The notes under the pieces were generated by a model. That model did not search any database, was not told the origin of the DNA, and saw only the letters and a program-made list of their open reading frames with translations. The translations under genes and the position numbers were made by a program. Positions 1 through 4,244 of a DNA stretch of 5,414 nucleotides are shown one piece after another. Source of the stretch: CAZAYP01 sp964489425 [NCBI: uncultured Verrucomicrobiota bacterium] (GTDB taxonomy: Bacteria > Verrucomicrobiota > Kiritimatiellia > RZYC01); NCBI GenBank assembly GCA_964489425.1, contig CAZAYP010000006.1, forward strand, positions 1 through 5,414, given 5' to 3'. The first letter of the stretch is position 1. Each line of letters starts with the position of its first letter.

Positions 1-520
1 CGGGATCGTTCTTGTACTCGACGACCTGCTCCATGGCGCGGCGCGGGCTGACGCCAAGGGTCTTGAGCTCGACCTGGACGACGGGGACGCCGTTGATGAG
101 AAGGATGACGTCGTAGCGGTGGTGGCTGTAGTCGGTGTTGATGCGGAGCTGATGGACGACCTCGAAGTCGTTCTTGCACCAGTCCTTGATGTTGACGAGC
201 GTGTAGGAAAGCGGGGTACCGTCGTCGCGGATGAAGTCGTTTTTCTCGCGCAGGACGCGAGCGGCAGTGAAGACATCGGGAGTAATCAGCTCATCGAGGA
301 GGCGCTGGAACTCGCCGTCGGTGAGGCTGACGCGGTTCAGGGCCTCGAACTTCTGGCGGAAGTTTAGCTCGAGGGCGGCGCGGTCCCGGATGTCGCCGCG
401 ATAGGAGTATTTGAGACTGCACAGCTTCTCGATAAACTCATCCTCGATGCCTCGCTCTCGAAGAACGTGAGCCTTGGAACCTGAAGGTTGCGGGTACGCG
501 CTGTTAGAGGATGTGGACAT
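1..520 (-). CDS. hsdR: Type I restriction endonuclease R subunit, N-terminal part (runs off left edge)
   Basis: HsdR is the motor and nuclease subunit of a type I restriction-modification complex: it cuts unmodified foreign DNA after ATP-driven translocation and acts with HsdM and HsdS. Only the first 173 codons are present (ATG at 520-518); the helicase motor lies beyond position 1. The translation matches the HSDR_N nuclease domain. Asp137 in RYDVILLINGVP, then Glu151 and Lys153 in VQVELK, form the D...ExK catalytic set. The downstream QxxxY motif of this family is seen as Gln165-Tyr169 in EQVVEYK. The start is the only possible one: an in-frame stop lies upstream at 557-559 with no other ATG, GTG or TTG between, and AGG at 530-528 sits 7 nt before the ATG. 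Val codons are 14 GTC, 1 GTT and no GTG, unlike the neighbouring operon, which suggests acquisition by transfer. hsdM and hsdS are not in view. The family call is strong; whether the system is complete cannot be judged. Confidence 0.93.
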   Translation of the reverse strand, partial: MSTSSNSAYPQPSGSKAHVLRERGIEDEFIEKLCSLKYSYRGDIRDRAALELNFRQKFEALNRVSLTDGEFQRLLDELITPDVFTAARVLREKNDFIRDDGTPLSYTLVNIKDWCKNDFEVVHQLRINTDYSHHRYDVILLINGVPVVQVELKTLGVSPRRAMEQVVEYKNDP

Positions 521-537
521 GGTGGCGCCTGCTGGCG

Positions 538-678
538 TTAGTCGTTCGCGGCGCGATCACGAAGCGAGTGGCCGTTGCGTTCATCATCACCTTCGAGCGC
601 GTCGGCGTTTGCGGTAATGGCGTTGATGTTCGGTTGCGAATCCGGGTAGTGCCAGAGGTTGAAGCAGATTTCTTTCAT
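538..678 (-). CDS. Possible small protein of unknown function upstream of hsdR
   Basis: This 46-codon frame runs from ATG at 678-676 to TAA at 540-538, ending 17 nt before the hsdR ATG on the same strand, so the two could share a transcript. The product begins MKEICFNLWHYP and ends in a polar, charged tail, GHSLRDRAAND. There is no signal peptide or membrane segment, and I recognise no domain. Third codon positions are mostly C or G, as in hsdR, which mildly favours real coding. Against it, an in-frame TAG lies one codon upstream of the ATG, and the only Shine-Dalgarno-like bases (AGGA) are too close to the start to work well. It could be a genuine small gene, the remnant of a longer one, or a non-coding stretch that happens to be open. 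Confidence 0.35.
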   Translation of the reverse strand: MKEICFNLWHYPDSQPNINAITANADALEGDDERNGHSLRDRAAND

Positions 679-702
679 ATCCTATGCAGCCCGACAAATA
701 GC

Positions 703-732
703 GTTTTATCCCTTGTGCAGGGAGGATAAGAC
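703..732. repeat. Inverted repeat, 9-bp arms, in the divergent spacer
   Basis: GTTTTATCC (703-711) pairs with GGATAAGAC (724-732). Eight Watson-Crick pairs and one G-T pair enclose a 12-nt loop. No T-run follows on either strand, so it does not look like an intrinsic terminator. It lies 25 nt upstream of the small minus-strand frame and could be an operator, a leader hairpin, or part of a dispersed repeat. Confidence 0.6.
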
Positions 733-751
733 AGCCGGCGTGGGCCGGCAA
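723..751 (-). promoter_or_regulatory. Weak candidate sigma70 promoter toward hsdR
   Basis: Read on the minus strand, TTGCCG (751-746) and TATCCT (728-723) are separated by 17 nt, with four of six consensus matches in each element. It points at the small frame and hsdR and overlaps both inverted repeats. If real, the repeats could act as an operator. The match is poor enough to be chance. Confidence 0.22.
734..749. repeat. GC-rich hairpin, 6-bp stem and 4-nt loop
   Basis: GCCGGC (734-739) and GCCGGC (744-749) flank the loop GTGG, giving a perfect 6-bp GC stem. It starts one base after the previous inverted repeat, and a partial third copy, GCCGG, follows at 752-756. There is no T-tract on either side. 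The tandem arrangement suggests a structured or protein-binding site, but the function is unknown. Confidence 0.6.
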
Positions 752-884
752 GCCGGAACGAGCCGCATAAGGCATAAAATGAAGTTGAACGGAGTCGCCG
801 CGCGCTATTGGGATTTCTGCGCAGCGGTTCCGGTCAACAATACGTTGGGCTCTAATCAACCCTTGGCCGAAGCCGCGGCGGGGA

Positions 885-913
885 TTGACTCCGCTCCCGG
901 GGCGCGATAGATT
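885..913 (+). promoter_or_regulatory. Probable sigma70 promoter of the fabZ-lpxA-gspD-gspE operon
   Basis: TTGACT (885-890) matches the -35 consensus at five of six bases. TAGATT (908-913) matches the -10 consensus at four of six. They are separated by exactly 17 nt. Transcription would start near 920, leaving a leader of about 75 nt before fabZ. No comparable promoter was spotted in the short gaps further down the operon. Confidence 0.6.
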
Positions 914-930
914 AAGCTGGTAGTTGGCAT

Positions 931-952
931 CCGGACCTCCCGGTGGGCCCGG
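931..952 (+). promoter_or_regulatory. Small hairpin in the fabZ leader
   Basis: CCGG (931-934) pairs with CCGG (949-952). After one mismatch, CC (936-937) pairs with GG (946-947). The hairpin sits just downstream of the expected transcription start and ahead of the ribosome binding site. No known riboswitch or leader class is recognised, and the structure is modest. Confidence 0.3.
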
Positions 953-983
953 CAAGTAATGCGGACATGGAGATCTATAAGGT

Positions 984-989
984 AAGGAA
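984..989 (+). promoter_or_regulatory. Ribosome binding site of fabZ
   Basis: AAGGAA ends 6 nt before ATG 996. This decides between Met1 at 996 and Met4 at 1005, because the second would leave a 15-nt spacer. An in-frame TAA at 978-980 rules out any longer product. Confidence 0.75.
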
Positions 990-995
990 GCACGT

Positions 996-1433
996 ATGGC
1001 CATAATGGAAATCGATGACATTCTGAAAATTTTGCCGCACCGGTACCCGATGCTGCTGGTAGACCGGGTGCTTGAAATCGATATGGCCAACAAGCGCATC
1101 GTGGGGATCAAGAACCTGACCGTCAACGAGCCTTTTTTCCAGGGCCATTTTCCCGGCCGGCCCATCATGCCCGGCGTCTTGCAATTGGAAGCCATGGCCC
1201 AGCTTTCGGGCATCCTGCTCAACCAGATCCTCAAGCGCGAGGGGCTGATTTCCTACTTTGTCGCCATCAACGACGCCAAGTTCCGCCGCATCCTGCGGCC
1301 GGGCGACCAGATGGTGATGGAAATGATCATCGACCGGTTCAAGCTGAGCACCGTCAAGGTCCACGGCGTCACCCGCGTGGACCAGCAGGTCGCTTGCGAG
1401 GCGGAGATGATGTTCCGCCTGGCCGAGGCATGA
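996..1433 (+). CDS. fabZ: 3-hydroxyacyl-[acyl-carrier-protein] dehydratase FabZ
   Basis: FabZ removes water from (3R)-hydroxyacyl-ACP to give trans-2-enoyl-ACP in the cytoplasmic fatty-acid elongation cycle. It competes with LpxA for 3-hydroxyacyl-ACP and so helps balance phospholipid against lipid A. The 145-residue product is normal family length and a single hot-dog fold. It opens with the typical ILPHRYPMLLVDR segment (residues 12-24). The active site is clear: His51 in the GHFPGRPIMPG motif (50-60) and Glu65 in VLQLEAMAQ (61-69) on the central helix. The usual C-terminal sheet, with RPGDQMVMEM (101-110), follows. ATG 996 is chosen from the Shine-Dalgarno sequence AAGGAA. lpxA begins 4 nt after the stop, the common fabZ-lpxA pairing. 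It appears intact, with all key residues present, and is probably the first gene of the operon. Confidence 0.97.
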   Translation: MAIMEIDDILKILPHRYPMLLVDRVLEIDMANKRIVGIKNLTVNEPFFQGHFPGRPIMPGVLQLEAMAQLSGILLNQILKREGLISYFVAINDAKFRRILRPGDQMVMEMIIDRFKLSTVKVHGVTRVDQQVACEAEMMFRLAEA

Positions 1434-1437
1434 CGCG

Positions 1438-2214
1438 ATGGCGGAGATCCACCCCACCGCCATCGTGGCTCCGGGCGCCCGGCTGGGCGCGGAGGTTGCG
1501 ATTGGCGCCTACAGCGTCATCGGCCCGGAGGTAAGCCTCGGCGACTACACCGTGGTCATGCCGCACGTGTTCATCGACGGCCACGCGGAGATCGGCGCGC
1601 ACTGCACGATCTACCCGTTTGCCAGCCTCGGCACGCGCACCCAGGACCTTAAATACAAGGGCGGCACCCCGCGCATGGCCATCGGCGACCACACCACGAT
1701 CCGCGAGTACGTCACCGTGAACACCGCCACGAACGACGGCGACTACACCCGCGTGGGCAGCCGCTGCCTGATCATGGCCTATGCCCACATCGCCCACGAC
1801 TGCCAAGTGGGCAACGAGGTGATCATCGCCAACGCCGGCACCCTGGCCGGCCACATCGAGGTGGAGGACCAGGTGATCATCGGCGGCTTGTGCGGCATCC
1901 ACCAGTTCGTCCGCCTGGGCCGGATGTGCATCATCGGCGGGTGCTCCAAGGTCACCCAGGACGTGCTGCCGTTCATGATGGCCGACGGCCACCCGGCCGG
2001 CGTCCACGGCGTCAACACCGAGGGGCTCAAGCGGCGCGGCGTGGCGCCGGCGGCGCAGAAAGCCGTCAAGCAGGCGCACAAGATCCTGTTTCGCCAGCAG
2101 CTCACCGTGGCCCGGGCCGTGGCGGCCATTCGCCAGAAATTGCCCGCCGGCCCCGAGCTCGAACACCTGCTGGCGTTCGTCGAGCAGTCCGGCAACCGGG
2201 GCTTTGCCCGCTAG
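1438..2214 (+). CDS. lpxA: Acyl-ACP--UDP-N-acetylglucosamine O-acyltransferase LpxA
   Basis: LpxA transfers a 3-hydroxyacyl chain from ACP to the 3-OH of UDP-GlcNAc, the first step of lipid A synthesis, in the cytoplasm. The 258-residue product is close to the E. coli protein (262). It has an N-terminal left-handed beta-helix made of hexapeptide repeats (about residues 1-185) and a C-terminal helical domain ending with LEHLLAFVEQS. By alignment from memory, the catalytic base (E. coli His125) is His120 in AHIAHDC. His117, His139 and His155 match His122, His144 and His160. Gln69, Asp70 and Lys72 match the substrate-contact residues in TQDLKY, and Arg199 in EGLKRRG matches Arg204. Gly168 occupies the hydrocarbon-ruler position (Gly173), which in E. 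coli permits a C14 chain. GAGG-like bases at 1425-1428 precede the ATG by 9 nt. Its TAG stop overlaps the GTG start of the secretin gene by one base, suggesting coupled translation. Confidence 0.96.
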   Translation: MAEIHPTAIVAPGARLGAEVAIGAYSVIGPEVSLGDYTVVMPHVFIDGHAEIGAHCTIYPFASLGTRTQDLKYKGGTPRMAIGDHTTIREYVTVNTATNDGDYTRVGSRCLIMAYAHIAHDCQVGNEVIIANAGTLAGHIEVEDQVIIGGLCGIHQFVRLGRMCIIGGCSKVTQDVLPFMMADGHPAGVHGVNTEGLKRRGVAPAAQKAVKQAHKILFRQQLTVARAVAAIRQKLPAGPELEHLLAFVEQSGNRGFAR

Positions 2215-4220
2215 TGCGGCCGCCCCGCAACACCGCGGGCCGCGGCCGGCGCCGGGCCCTGCTCGCGCTGCTGGCGGCCGCCCTGCCCCTGGCGGGGATG
2301 CTGGGGGCGGCGCCTCCGCCCCTCGAAGGCCCGGAGGCGGCGGCCCAGTTTGTGGACTTCAACTTTGACCGCGTGGACCTGCGCCTGCTGGTCAAGCTGG
2401 TGGGCGAGATGACCGCCCGCCAGTTCGTGGTGGCGGACGATGTGAGCCAGAAGGTCACGGTGATCACGCCGGCACGCATCCCGCGCGCGGAGGTGTACCC
2501 GCTGTTCCTGTCGATCCTCGAGGCCAGCGGGTTCACGGTGACGCAAAGCGGCGCCGTGCACTACATCGTGCCCCTGCCGCCGCGCGACGTCCCGGGCGCG
2601 CCCGTGGTAACCAACCTGGCGGACGCCGCCGGCGGGCTGGTGACCAAGGTGATCAAGCTCGACTACATCAACGCGGGCGAGGCGAAGAAGGCGCTCGACC
2701 CCATGGTGGGCGGCGGCAAGACCGGCGCCCTGGTCGCGTTCCCGGCCAGCAACCACCTGATTGTCACGGACACGATCGAATCCCTGCGCCGCCTCGAGGG
2801 CGTCATCCGCCAGCTGGACCAGCCCGGCGCCACGCGCATGGTCGAGGTGGTGGCGCTGACCTACGCGTCGGCCGAGGACGTGGCGCGGCAGGTCATGGCG
2901 GCCATGGCCGGCGCGGAGAACATCGGCGCCAAGCTCAGCCGCCACGTGCGCGAGGTGGCCGAGGGCATCACGGCCCTGCCGCTGGACGCATTTGTCGTGC
3001 CGGCGCCGCAGGCCAACAGCCTGGTGCTGGTGGGGACCCCGGTGCAGATCAATGAGCTCAAGGAAATGGTGCGCATGCTGGACACCGAGGGCATGGCCGG
3101 CCGCGGCCCGCTCAACGCCATTTTCCTGAAGTACCTCAGCGCCGAGCAGGGCGCCAAGAGCCTGACCGCCCTGCTGGACAAGAACACCGACGAGAACACC
3201 CGCGGCCGCATCGCGATCGAAGCCAACACCATGAACAACGCGCTGATCGTGAACGCCTCGCCGCGCGACTTCGACTGGGTCAAGCAGCTCGTCGACCGGC
3301 TGGACCAGCCGCCGGAGCAGGTGCTGGTGGAGGTGCTGATCGCCGAGGTCACCCTGGGCAAGCGCCTCGATCTGGGCGTCGAATGGTCCACGGTCCAGCT
3401 GCCCCAGGACGACCAGTACACCGTGGTCGGCCGCAGCCGGCCGGGCAATGAAGACACCATCATGGAATCGCTGGCCAAGGGGGTGTTCCCGCAGGGACTC
3501 ACCCTCGGCGTGGCCAAGGGGACCTACATGGACGTGAACGGCAACGTCATCCCGCTGATGCCGGTGTTGCTGCGCGCGCTGGCCGAGAACGAAAACGTGA
3601 AGATCCTTTCCAACGTGCCGCTGTGGGCGCAAAACAACGTGCAGGCCTCGGTCAGCGTCGTGGAAAACATCCCGCTGCTCAAGTCCACCGTGGACCAGGG
3701 CGCGGGCACGACCATCGCGGTCACCAAGAACATTGAGCGCAAGGACGTGGGCATCAGCCTCAAGGTGACCCCGCACGTGACGCCGGACCGCCAGGTCACC
3801 CTCGAGCTGAACCCGGTGATCGAGGCGATCATCGACGCGGGGCCCAAGGACGAGTACACGCCGACCTTCGCCAAGCGCGAGGTGAACACCACCGTGACCG
3901 TGGCCGACCGGGCCACCATCGCGATCACCGGGCTGATCCGCGAGGACCACCTCGAAACCGTGTCCAAGGTGCCGCTGCTGGGCGACATTCCCTGGCTGGG
4001 CGCCCTGTTCCGCCGCACGGACCGCCAGCTCAAGCGCACCAACCTGCTGGTCTTTGTGACCCCCACCGTGGTCACCGACCCGGCCGCGGCCGAGGAAATC
4101 AAGCAGGCCTGGGAGCAGCGCACCCAGGTCGCGAGCCTGGCCACCAACGTGACCGTCCGCACCCAGTTTTCCGTCCCGGCGACCAACGCGACCGAGCAGG
4201 CCTCCCCAGGCAAGCGTTGA
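2214..4220 (+). CDS. gspD: Type II secretion system secretin GspD
   Basis: The product is an outer-membrane secretin that assembles into the ring-shaped exit channel for folded proteins. The frame is open back to 1890, but GTG 2214 is preferred. It overlaps the lpxA stop (TAGTG) and gives a clean Sec signal peptide: a basic segment at residues 2-14, a hydrophobic core at 15-31, and likely cleavage near 31-33. The mature part follows the family order: N0 (about 45-120, FVDFNFDRVDLR), N1 (142-203), N2 (208-290), N3 (298-366, with NNALIVNAS) and the beta-barrel secretin domain (368-620). The barrel shows ERKDVGISLKVTPHV (508-522) and the signature VPLLGDIPWLGALFRR (586-601) ending in LLVFVTP. 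Length, 668 residues, is usual for GspD. The C-terminal tail (621-668) is Thr/Asn/Ala-rich with no known domain. One oddity is Val483 where the barrel usually has Gly in VGxxVP. A PilQ or other pilus secretin is less likely because there is no AMIN domain. A GspE-type ATPase gene follows 24 nt downstream. Confidence 0.92.
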   Translation: MRPPRNTAGRGRRRALLALLAAALPLAGMLGAAPPPLEGPEAAAQFVDFNFDRVDLRLLVKLVGEMTARQFVVADDVSQKVTVITPARIPRAEVYPLFLSILEASGFTVTQSGAVHYIVPLPPRDVPGAPVVTNLADAAGGLVTKVIKLDYINAGEAKKALDPMVGGGKTGALVAFPASNHLIVTDTIESLRRLEGVIRQLDQPGATRMVEVVALTYASAEDVARQVMAAMAGAENIGAKLSRHVREVAEGITALPLDAFVVPAPQANSLVLVGTPVQINELKEMVRMLDTEGMAGRGPLNAIFLKYLSAEQGAKSLTALLDKNTDENTRGRIAIEANTMNNALIVNASPRDFDWVKQLVDRLDQPPEQVLVEVLIAEVTLGKRLDLGVEWSTVQLPQDDQYTVVGRSRPGNEDTIMESLAKGVFPQGLTLGVAKGTYMDVNGNVIPLMPVLLRALAENENVKILSNVPLWAQNNVQASVSVVENIPLLKSTVDQGAGTTIAVTKNIERKDVGISLKVTPHVTPDRQVTLELNPVIEAIIDAGPKDEYTPTFAKREVNTTVTVADRATIAITGLIREDHLETVSKVPLLGDIPWLGALFRRTDRQLKRTNLLVFVTPTVVTDPAAAEEIKQAWEQRTQVASLATNVTVRTQFSVPATNATEQASPGKR

Positions 4221-4232
4221 TCGGGGCGGCAC

Positions 4233-4238
4233 AAAGGA
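4233..4238 (+). promoter_or_regulatory. Ribosome binding site of the GspE-like gene
   Basis: AAAGGA lies 6 nt before ATG 4245. A competing ATG at 4240-4242 is in another frame and only one base from this site, so the binding site fixes the start at 4245. Confidence 0.7.
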
Positions 4239-4244
4239 CATGCC

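Larger units (their letters stand above)
521..995. other. Divergent intergenic region between hsdR and fabZ
   Basis: No confident gene lies in these roughly 475 bp, which separate a leftward restriction gene from a rightward lipid A/secretion operon. The left part carries the doubtful 46-codon frame. The middle has two neighbouring inverted repeats. The right part has a good sigma70-like promoter and a short leader before fabZ. A plus-strand frame at 779-910 (43 aa, MKLNGVAARYWDFCAA...) follows an AAGG, but its stop codon falls inside the promoter -10 element and no family is recognisable, so I do not call it a gene. No tRNA-like or other familiar RNA fold was seen. Confidence 0.7.

Noticed and set aside
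119-367. Plus-strand frame of 82 codons
   Set aside because: It lies fully antisense to hsdR, which has the nuclease motif, so it is a shadow.
528-575. Integron attC-like site suggested by GCGTTAG and a bulged stem
   Set aside because: GTTAGTC does not fit the GTTRRRY core, and no matching RYYYAAC partner is found at the other side of the stem.
703-749. Intrinsic terminator between divergent units
   Set aside because: Neither hairpin is followed by a T-run on either strand, and both flanking genes read away from this point.
779-910. 43-aa plus-strand frame preceded by AAGG
   Set aside because: It has no recognisable family, and its stop lies inside the -10 element of the probable fabZ promoter. 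It is more likely chance in non-coding DNA.
959-1005. Two very short leader frames (959-985 and 967-1005) before or overlapping fabZ
   Set aside because: Neither has a Shine-Dalgarno sequence or an attenuator-like codon run, and one merely overlaps the fabZ ribosome binding site.
587-1234. Minus-strand frame of about 215 codons across the spacer and fabZ
   Set aside because: It runs antisense to fabZ, whose active site is clear, and the product looks like random Arg/Pro/Ser-rich sequence.
1890-2213. ATG-initiated extension of the secretin frame back into lpxA
   Set aside because: The extra stretch is Pro/Arg/Gly-rich, overlaps the conserved end of lpxA and would bury the signal peptide. GTG 2214 gives a normal secretin N-terminus.
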